64,000 nucleotides of DNA from Cantharellus purpuraceus (Eukaryota > Basidiomycota > Agaricomycetes > Cantharellales > Hydnaceae): contig JALBUN010000028.1 in the NCBI GenBank assembly GCA_025174535.1, positions 1-64,000 of the forward strand, written 5' to 3'. Positions 24,821-38,300 of the stretch are shown one piece after another. The translations under genes and the position numbers were made by a program. Below the pieces are notes generated by a model that had not been told where the DNA came from, did not search any database, and saw only the letters and a program-made list of their open reading frames with translations. Every line of letters begins with the position of its first letter. The first letter of the stretch is position 1.

Positions 24821-26673
24821 TATACATTACTATTGTTCCATTCACTATGGAAGGTGAGCGGTAGTATTTATAGTTTCGTTTGGAATAGCTGTATTCACCG
24901 TTACCATGCTGAGGTACATAGGCGTGGAAGCGCCATGGTCCTCCTGATCAACTGAGAGGTTTGCCTGCAGTGTTAGCTTATTGCTTGCATCCTCGGACTA
25001 TTTCCTGTCACACTAACCCAGAACTGAGCCCCCACAGCAGTCCCATCACATATGTAGCATATTAGGACTTCTTTCAATTCATTTATCTTGATTTTGTCTC
25101 GCCGGCGCCCTCCTGTCACCGCTTCGAAGGAGCACTCTAACTGCGCGGTTGGCTACAGCTTCTTTTCGACGTGGCGCCTTCTGATGCCTCAAAAACGTCA
25201 ATTTGACGTCCCAACCCACATGCTTCCCTCAGTCTACGTGGTCCGATGGGTGACGCCGTATACAGCCTGAAATCCTATCCTATCATGGCTATGGCAAATG
25301 GAGATGGTAAGATCGGGTTGAGGAAGAGAGCTATGTCTTTTTGCATTCCCCCATCTTTTTATCTTTTCCCATTGAAGCCTTGTGGGCACATGCGCTTATG
25401 CGTGCTGGGGTCCGCTGACGTGGTAGGTAAATGTGGTCTCATCTCAGGCTTGACATGTCCATCTCCGTTTACGTGGCAAAAAATGTATGCCCGGCAGTGT
25501 CCCTCTGGAGTACGCTATAAATATTTTCTATTGAGATGTTTCTCCAGCCGTAAAAACAAATACCCGGGCCTACAGCACTACTTGGCTGAAGTCGCTCTCT
25601 GCATTTGATCCCACGGAGCTGACACTCAATTCGAACGGTATCAAGATCCCTGTGCAACAACGCCTGCGTTGTTTAATGATCAATCACCTGTCGTGTGCTC
25701 ATACCTATGAAAATCACTGCCAACCGCCTGCAGTAGCACGTGCGTATTTGTGCCCGCGGGGATTTCCTCACTAGAACCAAACTTCTCGTGCAGATGTCGC
25801 TGCTGGAATTCATGAAACATCTCGTCTGTGATGGTGATAGCGCGATGTTCTCATATTTCTAGGCGCCTTTGAGCTTGTGCATCGGTCCTGCGCAAAGATA
25901 GCTGAACACCGTTCGCCATATGGTGCCTTATTCCGTTCGAGGAACTGAGTATTCATATGCTCGTGCGACCAGCCATTCAAACTACTCGCGCCCTTGGCAC
26001 AGGTCCAAGGACCACTCACCTCCGGAGGAACTGAGTTGAAACATTTCCGTTTCAATGGCTAATTTTCCTAAAGGTCTGTGAACGACCTGAGGTGACGGGT
26101 CCGGCGCAAGACCTGGGAAAATGTTGCCAAGTTATCAATAGGAAAGAACTCTATGTGGCAGTAAGGGCACAGTAGTAAATTGGGAGACTTGAGTTGTTGG
26201 AAAGTTTGATGCCTGTCCCACATGCCATATTGATTTGTTGATTTCAGAAGTATGCGCCGACCTGGCAAATTCAGGGCACACTGTGCACATGGAAGCAGTG
26301 CGATATTTCCGATGTAACATATCCATCTTCACATGGAAGTTTGAATGGATATACACACACAATTAGGGGAACGACAGCGTCTTCCGCACCTTCAATTTTA
26401 CTTCTGTTTTCCGCCGTCTTATTTGTTGTAGTTTGTTCTCATGGACGTGTTATTTTGACATGATTGCCCTTATGGACTAAGCCCTCGAATTGAGTCACTC
26501 TTGTTTTCCCGCTCTGCTTTAAGGAGTACTCTTGCAAAAGTCACCGGAGACTACCCTAATAGTCTCAGAAAAGGCATATTGGCACCAATATCGGTTGGTT
26601 TCTTTTTGTAGACTTTGACGAAGCTTCAGCGCCCGCGACACTGCCCAATACCGGCTGGTCAATTACTGTCAAC
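24821..26673. other. Intergenic stretch, no supported gene
   Basis: It lies between two genes on the plus strand. The frames at 25246-25608 (plus) and 25810-26268 (minus) are open but resemble nothing and have no convincing splice partners. Confidence 0.4.
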
Positions 26674-28306
26674 ATGTCTCCATTCCCAAAAGGTGTATCC
26701 CCTGCATCCTCTGTAGATGAGCAGCCCGCTATTGGACTGATAGGAATGGGTGAGATGGGCCAGATGTATGCCAGGCGACTCTCAGAAGCGGGTTGGAAAA
26801 AGTAAGCGACGAACCGTTAGCGTAAGTACTATCTTGAACCAGGGGACCCCATGACCTCTAGAATCAACGTGTGTGATCTTCCGGACAAATTTCATAAGCT
26901 GAAAGCTCAGATGCATGGTAAATGACCTCATGATAAGCGGGTCTCGGTGTAATTGTCGGCTAACTTCGAATGCCCAGGGGTCTCGGGAGTGACGGTTTTC
27001 CAAGACGGCCACCATGTCTCTCGGGCATCAGACTTTATAATATATTCTGTGGAAGCCGAGTTCATACAGCGTGTTGTATCGGAATATGGTCCATGTCTGT
27101 CGTCATGCACTGACTCCATGCTTCGATCAATAATCGTCCAAAATTTCAGCGACCAAAGTAGGGGCGGTAGTTGCAGGACAGACATCGGTAAAGGCACCTG
27201 AACGTGAGGCTTTTGAAAAGCACCTGCCTGAGGATGTTCACATTGTGTCTTGCCACTCGTTACACGGCCCAACTGTTTCCCCCGTCGGTCAACCGCTGGT
27301 GAGCTCTACAGTCAGCGCAATAATTGACTTGTATAAACAAACTCCTGTAGGTAATAATTAGACACAGAGCACCCGATTGGGCTGTCAACCTTGTGGAAGA
27401 CATTCTTCGTCCGTTCAAGTCTCGATACGTTTATTTAAGCTACGAAGACCACGACTTGGTGACAGCCAATACCCAGGCTGTCACCCACGCGGCTTTTTTG
27501 AGGTGAAATTTGCCATTCAAATTAGTTACGATTGCTCACACACTTTTAAAAGCATGGGCACGGCTTGGCGCAATTCCTCTGCCTATCCCTGGGAAGGCGC
27601 GGGCCTCTATGTGTCAGGTATCGAGGTAGTCAAAGTCAACATTACCCTGCGAATCTACGCGAATAAATGGCACGTATATGCCGGACTTGCGATTCTAAAT
27701 CCCTCCGCCCGCGTCCAGATTGATCAATTCGCAAAAAGCACGACAGAGCTATTCAAGCTTATGCTCTCCGGTGATGCTGAAGCTCTCCGAAAGCGCGTGT
27801 ACAACGCCCGCGAAAGAGTCTTCCCTAATGGCCACCCCACCACTGGAAAGGCACCCATCCTCCTCTCGGAGGGCCTCCTTGACCAATTTAGTCTCGGAAA
27901 AAACACAGACGGCTCCCGCGGTACGCCAAACTCGCACCTCTCTCTGCTCGCTATGGTCGACTGCTGGGCGTCCCTGGGAATCGACCCCCTGGCCCACCTC
28001 GAGCTTGCAGGCACGCCCATATTCCGCATGTGGATCGGCGTGGCTGAGTACCTCTTCCGCTCCCCTGCGCGGCTGGACGCGGCGGTGGAGGCAGCGGTCC
28101 GAGATGTGATGCATCGCTCAGACGACCTTGAATTCACGCTGGCCGCACGAGGGTGGAGCCAGTGTATCTCGTTTGGAAGCTTTGAGCTGTATGAGAAGCG
28201 GTTTGCGGAAACGGCGGGGTTCTTTGAACCGCGGTTTAAGGAGGCGGCGGAAGTGGGGACAAAGATGATACAAGCGATCTCGCAGTCGGTGCCGACAAGT
28301 AAGTGA
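26674..28306 (+). CDS. tyr1: Prephenate dehydrogenase (NADP+), tyrosine biosynthesis
   Basis: Six exons: 26674-26801, 26862-26917, 26978-27094, 27150-27298, 27351-27502 and 27553-28306. They sum to 1,356 bases, 451 residues, the usual size for fungal TYR1. The N terminus holds the Rossmann dinucleotide motif G-L-I-G-M-G-E-M-G. Family motifs follow in order: S-D-F-I-I-Y-S-V-E-A, V-V-A-G-Q-T-S-V-K-A-P-E, S-C-H-S-L-H-G-P, Y-E-D-H-D, N-T-Q-A-V-T-H-A-A-F-L, and V-N-I-T-L-R-I-Y-A-N-K-W-H-V-Y-A-G-L. The enzyme oxidatively decarboxylates prephenate to 4-hydroxyphenylpyruvate in the cytosol, the committed step to tyrosine. All introns are 52-60 bp with GT-AG ends. The gene appears intact. Confidence 0.96.
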
Positions 28307-28704
28307 GGTATAGAGGTTGAGGATACGTTGGGTGGGGGGCGATGTTTCTTGTGTATTTATTTATAACTAACGGACTGAAGTTGATAATTTCTTGACAAAG
28401 GCCATTTTCGTCAGTCGGCATTATACTTGCAGCTGGTTCTGTGACACGTTTCCTTGGGGATAGAATGAGACTACTGGGTCGTGAGCCATCAGAATTGCGG
28501 CGTACCTGTTGGTATCAAAAGCAGTCGTGTGTTCCACCTCGTTCCATTCATAAAAAGAAGTCACAACTTGATGCTGTTCTCCAGGTCCCTCCAAGGCTTC
28601 TTCTGTAGAGTGATACGCTCATGCGGCCGCATTCGCAGAGCTTCGAATTCTTCATGTGTTCCCGTGTGGCGTAAATTCAGCCATCACGATGCTCCAGAGT
28701 CTTA
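28307..28704. other. Short gap between convergent genes
   Basis: Contains the 3' flanks of tyr1 and of the unknown minus-strand gene; nothing else is seen. Confidence 0.5.
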
Positions 28705-29557
28705 TCAATCTAAATCCAGACACGCACCTGCGATGCGGTGTACGACGCTGGCGGCCATCATCCGGATGCCTGGCGAGTACCACGGCCTGTTGAATACACT
28801 GATATTCAAGTGGTTCCACCCCATAGAATCAGACACCTTCCTTACCTGCACATCTCTCGCAGCGACCTGAGGAAGTCCGCCATTTGCTGCTTTTCCTCGT
28901 CGGTTTGCGGCTCTGTGAAAACACGCGGGTTCGTGTTCCACGCGTCCCTGATGCGGCCGAATTGCTGGCGGATAGCCCGCATATCGATGAAGAGGGATAT
29001 GGCGCTTTCGCGGATGGTCCGTGAGTATCGTTGTCTGGCACGATGAGGGTCTAAGCCCAGAGACACGTATACACATTGAAAGTCCACCCCCGTACTTGCG
29101 CAAATTCCTGGAGATCACGCTCCATCTGCCGCACCTCCTCCGACACCTCTGAGCTCACGAGGATGCTCGGCTGCTTGTCAAATGTCCGCTTGATGGTGGC
29201 CAGTCGTCTGTAGATGATCAACGTCGTGATCATATCGAGGCTGAGCTCGCCGAGGGCCTTTAAAGCCTTTCCTGACAGTGCTCCGGGCCCCCATACGGTG
29301 GAACGTGTGGTGTGGGTAAGGTCGGATTCAGTAAGAATAGACGCGGTCTCGGTTATGGGTGGCACGGTGGTCCTCTGGGGCGTCAGGTTGACGATAGCGG
29401 GCGCATAAGAGTCCATGATGATGCAGTCGCACTTCCTTGCCGTCTTTATATCTACTCGCCCAATTATCCGAATTGAGGCGCCAGCTGCATGCACCGCCAA
29501 AGTGCCAAGCGACTGGAACACCTGTCTCTCACGCATGCTGTAGGCACAGCATCCCAT
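28705..29557 (-). CDS. Unknown 3-exon protein
   Basis: Exons 29088-29557, 29034 down to 28846, and 28798 down to 28705 join in phase across two GT-AG introns (53 and 47 bp) to give 250 residues. An alternative acceptor at 28786 would remove four residues in frame. There is no signal peptide. The middle is helical and charged, with E-E-V-R-Q-M-E-R-D-L-Q-E-F and E-E-K-Q-Q-M-A-D-F-L-R-S-L-R-E-M, suggesting coiled-coil segments. I do not recognise the family. It starts only 141 bases after the stop of the large Zn2Cys6 regulator on the same strand, so the two may share a transcript or be one misread locus. The last exon is the least certain part. Confidence 0.5.
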
Positions 29558-29698
29558 GGGGGGCGCAGCCAGACTGTATTCATTTATTTGAGATAGCGAC
29601 GAGGGTACATGACAGCGAGAAAAGAGAAAAAAAAAAGAAAAGCAAAAACAAAAAGCTTTTTATGATAACCATAGTAGAACTGGAGAGGGGGGGAAGCT

Positions 29699-32600
29699 TC
29701 ATGTCTCAAAATGCCCCCTGCGATTTGGTTTGTAAAGTTCAGTGTCAATATCAAGTATCGCGTCCCAGAACCCGGCATCCAACCCCCGATGACGTGCCGT
29801 AGGTGTCCCAGGTATGGGGGCGAGTTTTAGAAACGGCAAAACGCCGAGGATCCATTTGCGGAAGGCATGAAGGGGGGAAGTGAGAGGCACGCGTGTGACG
29901 GTCTGCGAGGGTATGGTGTCGAATTGGAGCTGGGTCCGAGACGCGGAGGAAGGCTGGGCGTCGGCGTCGTGCGGTGTTGTTGTTGTCGTGCTGGCGGCGA
30001 CGGCGGCGTTGGCAGCCATGCGGCGTTTTTGCAGTTCAACGATGAGGGTTTCGAGTATCATGAGGCCATCGCAGGAGCGAGTGGTCACCTCCTCTGCATT
30101 CCTAAAATGCTTACAAGGTCAGCTCCCTCTTGCTCGCCCGCGCGGTTCACACCGGTGGGAACTTGCCTCTGCATCGCCACGTAGGATATGACACTATCAA
30201 GCTTGTCGTTGAGGCGGTTCACAACGTCAACGTGCGGCTGCAAATCAGCATAATATTGCTCCATCAAGAGCACAACAGATGCTTCGGTGTGTCCCCGTGT
30301 GAGCAAAACAGGAGCCTGCTAAATTGCCTATATATAGATAGGAATACGCACCGGTGTAGCCGTACCACCACCACGCACTGGGAGCATCGGCCTTCCTGCC
30401 TTCCATGAAGCACTCGAGCATCTTCTCTGCAGTGTCCACGCAGACGCCTCTCGCGCGCGCTTCACGAAAGTCGGCGACGAGAAAGCCGCGGTGGATCTGG
30501 ATGGCCCGATTGTCCAGCTCCAGCACATGTCCGATGCGTGCCCACTAGCAGTTTTGTACATTCAGTGGATGTGCAAGTGGAGTTGGCAGCGATGAGCATC
30601 ATGACCGCACCTGCACTTGCTTGTACTCGCACTCCATGGCTTCTTCCTTGGATATGAGACACGGGGGCTCGAGAGTGATGGTAGCGTTGACGGCTAGTTC
30701 ATGCTCATAAAAGAGACGCGCCACATCTTGAGGCCCGCCGCGATGCGCCATGTGCAGGCCATCGCACTAACAGCAAAACCAACGTCAACCAGCCAGTCCC
30801 CATCTAGATCACGACTCCACCCACCAATTCCCGCACTCTCTCCGCCTGGTGAAGCTTGGCGAGGAACATGGACGACAGCTGGATATCGCAGGGAAAAAAA
30901 CGACGTCAAGCCATGGCACCCTGTACGAAAAAAATCACCCACCGAGAACGACTTTCTCGGTTTGGGCCGGAACACCATGCCGTCGCTCATGTGGATCCAG
31001 TCCAGGTTGGCGGGGGGCGCCGTCGTAAAGTGGATGGTGTTTACCAGATACGTCTGGCCCATGGGCACGGAAAACCGCCAGTCGAGATACACGATATTGT
31101 ACCATATGCGACGCCACAGCTGGTGGTTCCAGAGGGCCCAAGTGAGCAGATCAGTGTGTGTCTTGTGAGTGGCAGACACGTACCTCGCGTCTGTATAACC
31201 CCGGAGGCGGAATTTCACCTACCTTGTCATCCACCACGTTGCTCAGCCCAATGCTCGTGGCCAAGCGTATCGCCATGGCCAGAATAGGCGCCTGATGAAA
31301 CCATCTACACGCGCAAGTCAGACTACAACAATACAAAACGGGCAAGCACACATCACGCGCCCTTTCGGATCGAGACTGATGGAGCGGTATGAGAGGAGGA
31401 TGCTAGGGGAGGAGCGTCGTGAGCGTAGACAAGGGGAGAGGCTGAGCGCCAGCAAGTGACATACAGCGTCTGTACGACCTCCACCGTAACGGCATGCGAA
31501 AAATTATCAAGGGCGAGGGCCCGCTCGGATGCGATCCATAGCTGCGTGCACAACAGCCGCCAGTGCTCCGTGTCGCTCACAATACCGTATGACTAGACCA
31601 GCGCGTCAGCCACGTGATGGCTCCCCAGCCAAGACACAACCAGGATAAAAAAGAAGAAAAAAAGAAGGGTTTAAAATAATTGTAGAATGATTGTCGGTAA
31701 TCAACTGCGACTGAAAACCCAAAAATGCGTCAAGCCAAATGACCCACCTTTGCGATGGCAGGCTGCATCGTCGACAGTCCGTGGCTCATCACGATAAGCA
31801 GCAACGCGAGCCACGCGACCGGCGTAGACTCTACCCTCAACGCGTGCGTCTTGAACACCCAAAACGTGTCGTACATTTGCTTAAACGACCCGGGATGCAA
31901 CACGCAATGCTGCCATTCCAGCCTCTCCACCTGCACAAAAAAACCAACCCAACACCATCATCAGCACACTCAAATGCGAAGAAAACAAACCAATCCCCCC
32001 CCCAAAAAAAAACGCACATAACTGGTCCACATGTGATCACAGCTATCCCGCTCCGGAAGCAGCCCCACAAGCACCTCCAGCTCGCGCTGCACATCCACAT
32101 GCATCGCCCCCGCATCGGCACGCTGCTTATTCCCCCCCGACAGCGCCACGCTCGTCATCTGCTCCCAGTCCGCGTCCGAGAGCGGGAACGTCGTCCCCGA
32201 GAGGTGCCCCGTCGCCATGTGCTGGCGCAGGGCCTCGGGCAGCAGCCGCAGCATCGGCTGTGCCCCAGGGGGTGTGCCCGCCTTCGTGGGCCGTGCTCCA
32301 GGCAGCCTGCCCGTCGGATTGCGCGCCCTAAATGGCTTCATCGTGGTCGAAGAGGGTAACACCTTGCGGTGTCGCGGCGGTGTGGAACGCGGCGGTGTGG
32401 AAGACGGCAGCATGGAACGTGGCGGCATGGAAGGCGGCGGAACCGAGGGCGGCCGCACCGGCGCCGGCGCCAGCGTCGTCGCACCAGAGGGGTAAGGCGA
32501 GGGCCTCAGCACCCTATATTTCTTCTGCTCCGCGTCACGGTCTTTCTCGCTCGCGTGTTCGGCTTTGGGCGGCAGCGTCTGCGCGGTGGCGGCGGCGGCA

Positions 32601-35330
32601 CTTGTGGGAGGGTGGCCTCCGGCGTCGCCGGGTGGACGCGTGCCGTGGGCGGGATGGGGCGCGTCTGGGTGTGGGGTGTCGTGATGCGGTGGCGGTGGCG
32701 GCGGCAGTGCACCGGGGGACGCGGAGGGATAGTGCCCGGCGTCGACGGCGGCGCTGGGAGTGAGCTTGTAGAGAATCCGCTCCACCTGCGCCAGACGCGT
32801 CTGCAAGGCCTCGAATTCCGCGCGCGTCGGGTGCGGAGATCTGCTGGGACGGAGGGGAAACGTAAGAGGTGAGCAGAGGGATCAACGGTCCGCGCCACAC
32901 ATGATGATCATACAGACATCAAATCGGGTGCCACGCACTTGCAATTGTTCCGTTCGCCACGCTGCACACATTGCATGCACGGCTGCGCACGGTCGCATCG
33001 GATCTTGCGTCGCTTGCATTCTGCCCCGTCGCCGGCGTCAGATACCTTCGGGAGTCTACAACGGGCCAAACGACACGACATGCGCTTACCGGCACAGCTC
33101 AACGGCACCCGCGACCTCCCCCGCTTCTTCGGCCGCTTCCCGTCCCGCTCCCCGCCCCAGTCCTCGCCCTCCACCTCGCCCCCGGGCACGTCTGCGCTCC
33201 CCGCCTCGCCCCCCTCGTCGTACTCTGCTTCCTCGCCCGCGTAGAGCCAGGGCGAGCGGGGATCCTGCACTCGCGACGCGGGCGCCGCATGCGGTGCGTG
33301 CGTGTGTACCTGTACTTGTGCCTGTGCCTGTGCCTGTGCGCTGCAAGCGGGAGCCTGAGCCTGAGCCTGAGCCTGCAGCGGCGGCGGCGGCGGTGGCGGT
33401 GGCGGTGGCGCACGCTGGATGGCTCGACCCTCCCCCGCGCCGTGCATTTGAGCCTCTGCAGGACCCGACGACTGCGGCGGCGGCGGCGGCGGCAGTGGCT
33501 TGCTCTCGCTCCCCGCATCCAGATACCGATCCCATCCACGCGGCATGGGCCCGGACGCTCCCGGACGCGCCGCCCCGGACGCACGTCCACGCCCCACCGC
33601 TGCTTCAGAGCCTGCCGCCACCGCCGCTGTCCCTGTCCCTGGCCCTGTCGATCCTCTGCCCATCCCCGCGGCCGATCCCGATCCCGACACCGACACCGAT
33701 TCCGACACCGCTCCCCACGCCAATCCCGATCCCGATCCCGCCCCCGATCCCGAGGGCGAACCAGCGTATCCCGGCCCTGATCTCCACTCGCCGCCTCCTG
33801 TCGATCCTCCTCCTCCTCCTCCCTGCGACCCTGGTGATCCGCGTGCGTCAGAGGCATCGCGGTTGTCGACGTTGTTGGTGTCGGGGCCGAACAGCTGCCC
33901 TGGGTGAGGAGGAGAAGAGTAGGTGTGTGGGTAGGGCGATGTGGGGACGTGTGGCGGCGCGCGTACATGGCGATGATGGGCCGGGTTCTGCACCACGGGC
34001 GACACGCCTTCGCTCGACGTATAAGGCACGCGCGAGCCCGACGACGGCGCACTCGAACGCGCGGCCGCGTTCAAGGACGCGCCGGAATGCAGCAGCACGG
34101 CTGCCGCGTGCAATGGGAGAGGCTGCACGACACTGCGCGTGGTGGACGCGGCATCCTTGATGTTCAGGGACGGCTGGCGATAGTATGACCCGCGTGGCGG
34201 CTGCTGCGAATACGCCCGCAAGGGTACAGAGGACAATGTCGGCGACACGGACGCAGACCCCGACGCGGACCCCGACGGCGGGCCGCCGCCACCCGTGCCT
34301 GGCGCTGCTTCCCTCCCCTGGCGTGTTCCCTTCTCCTTGTCCCGCTCCACGGCGCGTATGGACAGCTGGCGCTGAAACTCGAGCGAGTGCGGGTTCGTGG
34401 GGGTGGTGGTGTCTGCCCAGGGTCGTCCGCGTTTGCGCGAGGAGGGCGGCGTGGGTGTCGGCACAGATGCAGGTGTCACGGGTGCCGTCGTCGTCGCCGC
34501 CACCGCCACCGCCACCGCCACCGCCACCGTCCCATTTCCCGCGCCTGGCTCTGTACGCGTGTCTCGATCGCGCGGTGTGGCGGGCGTGCTCCTCCCCTCG
34601 CGCGTCACTTGGCCGTCCCCCGCACATGTGCCGGTGCTCGTGCTCATGCTGGTGCCCACAAGCCGACGCTGATGGTGTGGCAAGGAGGATGCAGGCGAGC
34701 GTGAGCGCGATGGCGGGCGCGCGGTAGGAGAGGGGAGTCGTGCGCGTGAGCGAGACCGCGACCGGGAGCGTGCACGCCACTCTGCGCGCGGGCGGGGCGT
34801 CGGTGTGGGTGCGGGTGTGTCGTGTGTCTGTGGCGGACGACGAGAGCGTGTTAGTGACCTGAGGAGTGGCGGCAATCCTGCTTACCCGTTCCTGCTGGTG
34901 AGTCTCATATGCCGCTTCCCGTCCTCGACTCTGCTGATACTGATGTTGATGGGAATAGCCATCCAGCCTCCGTCGCTTGACACGTGGTTCCTCTCTACTC
35001 ACGCGCCGTTCCGAGTGCGTCGTCGTCGTGTCGTGCGCGTGCACGTGGACCGCCTCCTCATCAGACACCAACTCGTCCTCCTCCTCGTCCTCCTCACTCG
35101 ACGATCCCCGACGGCTGCCCGGCCCGTCTAGAGACACGAGCACCGTCAGCAACGCCACCAGCGTACGCGCGCGCACACTTACCTGTACCGCGATCGGGCA
35201 CTGCGAGGTCGTCCTCTGCGTCGTCAGCGTCCGAGTCGGCGTCGGAGGAACGCGACGACGACATGAGGTAGGGCGGCGCGCGCGTGAAGGACGCGCGACG
35301 CAACATGCCTGGTGGCGGGAGCCTGAACAT
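29699..35330 (-). CDS. Large Zn2Cys6 fungal transcription factor
   Basis: Fifteen exons on the minus strand: 35183-35330, 34886-35127, 33090-34827, 32939-33020, 32018-32840, 31748-31930, 31465-31592, 31352-31402, 31223-31304, 30943-31119, 30825-30878, 30611-30766, 30379-30544, 30153-30281 and 29699-30093. They total 4,554 bases, 1,517 residues, every junction in phase. The first 700 residues are low complexity: acidic/Ser blocks, R-S repeats, A-V repeats, poly-Gly, poly-Pro and Q-A repeats. The zinc cluster lies at about residues 709-736, C-x2-C-x6-C-x5-C-x2-C-x7-C, made by exons 3 and 4. A linker helix (E-A-L-Q-T-R-L-A-Q-V-E-R-I-L) follows, then the fungal_trans middle homology region with R-R-I-W-Y-N-I-V-Y-L-D-W. 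It should be a nuclear DNA-binding regulator; its targets are unknown. The cluster usually lies near the N terminus, so the long leader is unusual. Start at 35330 is the first ATG in frame. Confidence 0.85.
34495..34532. repeat. CCACCG hexanucleotide microsatellite in coding sequence
   Basis: About six tandem CCGCCA/CCACCG units, read on the coding (minus) strand as alternating Val-Ala. It lies within exon 3 of the Zn2Cys6 gene and keeps frame because the unit is six bases. Confidence 0.8.
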
Positions 35331-38300
35331 GACGAGACAAGGCCCTCCTGGCGCACGGAAGATATATAGCCGCAAACAGCAGCGAAACCAAGTGTAAACA
35401 ATCTAATGTGATATGCGCGCGCGCGCGTGCGGGGGAGGGTTGAATCTGGGGGTGGGACATTTATATATGGGTGATCCGAATTCAGCAGAAACACCATCAC
35501 AAGCGAGAAGTTTATTTCTCTGTTTTGTTCTGTCTGTCGTGTTCGTTGGACTCTCCATGCATCGCCGTGTTTCCCCGCGGGGCGCGGCCATCGCCGCGGT
35601 GCCTCGCACGTGTCGCCACCCATGCGCGCCTACCGGCGTGCTTCTCGCCATTACACGTGTCATGTGTGGCGTCGCACGTCTGGAACACCGGCTGGCTCTC
35701 TCCTAAATGTTCCGCCCACACACACCCACCCGTCTTAACACCGCCCGTCTCGGACGCGATGTACACGGAATCATCCAAAAAGTCAATGATGGATCATCAG
35801 GCGGCCTTCCCCCTTGCGCGCTCGCCAACGTGCTGCTGCCCTCTCAGCCTCGGGTGTCTCACTCGGCCATCCCTCGCTCGCGCGGAGGCTGCTCCGAGAA
35901 CACTTCCGAGACCAGAAAATGCGCTCCGTCTTGGGCCACCGCAGCAGCACAGATCCCTCGGGCAAACGCCAGCTCGCGCCATCTCTCTTTCAACACCCCC
36001 CTGGCTTTTCTCCGTCCTTAACCGCAGAATTCTCGCCATTTATGGAATGTGCGCGGCTAAGCGTCCGGCGCTCAAGGGCCCCTCCCGAAGGCGGACTCAT
36101 GCTGATTCGCTTCCTTTTCCTTTTCCTGTCGCGTGCACCAGACAAGAGCACACGGTCAAAACAGGTGGCGTGGGTGCACTTGGCCTTTTTTTCTCACGCT
36201 ATTGCTTTCCTTTGTTAACGTTTTTTTTCTTCTTCTCTTCTTTCGCATGCGCCGAATTGACGCGGAACCCGCGTATTATTCAAGCGATTTTGTTGGCGAG
36301 AAGCGTTTCATCTACGGTGTTCAAAAGATGATGCGACGGAGTTCATGTCCGATGGACGTCTTGTTTCGGGTTTTAATGGTTATGTCATGATGGCTGGATT
36401 CTGATGCCCGGACGGGAGGATGTGTCATATGCACAAGGGGCACGTCACGGTCCATTCAAATGTTTTTGCGAGTCTCAATGCTTGTGTATCCGACATGTCC
36501 GACGGGCCGACCGCACTTGAATCATGCTAACAAGCGGCACACACCCATCCCCCGCCCCTCTCTCGCAGACGCTCTGATTTCGATGAACATCGCGTATCAT
36601 CGTTTTGAACTCGGGAGAGGCAACGCATTTGCCCCAATGTGGGACGCGTTCAAACGCTTAATGCCCGCATCCGACATGTCCGGCCAATTCAAAAAAGTGG
36701 CGAGCCGACCTCACCTGCATCAAGCCAACAAGCGGGGACACGCCATCACATGTCGTCGTTTAAACTCTGGAAGCAAAGCACTCGTCCCAACGCAGGCAGG
36801 CGTCGAAACAGTGTTAGGGTGTAGGTATAGGTATGCACCATCTTCATCATCTACACCTTTACCCCGTTCCGTCCGCGCGTTCCACGTCGGCCGCATGCCT
36901 ACAACCCCGCATCATCACGCTACGGGCAGTACAATACATACATACTGTATATAACCCCTCTAAGATACAAACTATATAGAGTACGCCCAATATCACCCAT
37001 CCTATGGACCCGGCACCATCTAATACACCTCGCTAGCGCTCACGACGGCGGCACTTGACCCGGGTCCGAATTCGAATCTGGATCCAGACGCGCAAGCGTC
37101 GGACCTTTATATACTTGTAGTCCGTCCCCTATACCTGTGCAAGGGCGTTGAGCTTTTGGGAAGCGAAGAATCGTCGGAAACGCGACGGTCTTTTTTTTTT
37201 TTGGGGCTCTGCCGTATAGTCTTCGTCTTTTCAGGCTGGAACCTAACCAAAAAACACACTGTTTAACTCTTCCCCTCCCCCCTCCCTATTCAAAGGAACC
37301 GAGGCACCGCCACCCACCACCACCCACCACCACCAATCGAGTCTAACTAACACGCCGTGATAAGTACATCAGTAGCCTATTATGTATATATCATATACAG
37401 AGCGCTGGGCACCATGATGACGATGATGCGCTGAATTACTGCCAGCCAACGGCAGCCCCGTCCGTCCCCGTCCCCGTCCCCTCCTTTAGGCAATGCTGCT
37501 GACTTAGCCAGCCACACCGTACCGAGGCGCGTGTTTCTGCAAGCGCCTTGGCGTGCTTCGGGGGTTATTTGGTTGCGGCTGCGGCTGCGGCTAACGGATA
37601 CGAGAGGGGGGGGGTTGGTGCTTTTTTTTCGGCGTCTGGAAGCAAACACACTTTATGGTTCAAAGTTGTGGGGTGTTTTCTTCCTCTTCCGCGACGAGCG
37701 AGCGAGCGCGGAATTGTGCGAAGGTGTGTCGGCAGGCCGTTGGGGATGTTGGTGGGGTGTTTCGTCGATCGGTACTATTACCACTACCGCCACTACGGCT
37801 ACCACTACGGCCTTTACCACCTTTACCACCACTAGGCAGCCCAAAAGCAAAGCGTCCGGTTCGGGCGCCACGTCTAACCCTTTTTCAATTCGGCTCTTCG
37901 GCACATTAATCCCTTTCCGAGTCTTTGACCGATACCGACGCCAAAAAAAAAAAAAAAAGGAAAGGAAAATTACTTTCCTCTCTTCTGCTTCCATCATCAG
38001 GCTCAACACATCTTCCTCGCACCACCACAAAAAGCGGAGCACTCGTAGATGACTCCGAGACACAACCCAACTGCCCTCGGCGCCCCTCGGCCTCCCTATG
38101 CATGCATTCGGATCTCCGGAACCCACTCTCATCGGACCCTACTCTCATCGGACTTCGCCATCGGTATGAGGGGATTTTCCATCAAAGAAGGCTTTTAGAC
38201 GTGGGGTTTTATTGACCTCCTGGGTGGGTTGGTACTATACTCGGCGAGCGTCTCGCGCATAACGCGTCATATCAGACGGAAGGTTAATTAGAGTGATTTA

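Noticed and set aside
27724..28137. Two minus-strand frames of 121-137 residues opposite the tyr1 last exon
   Set aside because: They are shadows of the conserved prephenate dehydrogenase coding strand.
32901..34160. A 419-residue plus-strand frame, Arg/Pro/Ser-rich
   Set aside because: It is the complement of GC-rich low-complexity coding sequence of the regulator. It has no domain and no supporting start or splice context.
33848..35623. A 591-residue frame on the minus strand overlapping the Zn2Cys6 gene
   Set aside because: It reads through two well-formed introns in the wrong phase. The alternative frame joins acidic, R-S-rich and zinc-cluster exons in consistent phase.
35470..38130. 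Several frames of 100-290 residues on both strands
   Set aside because: The composition is biased (homopolymers, GC-rich), there are no splice-linked continuations, and no conserved motif was found.
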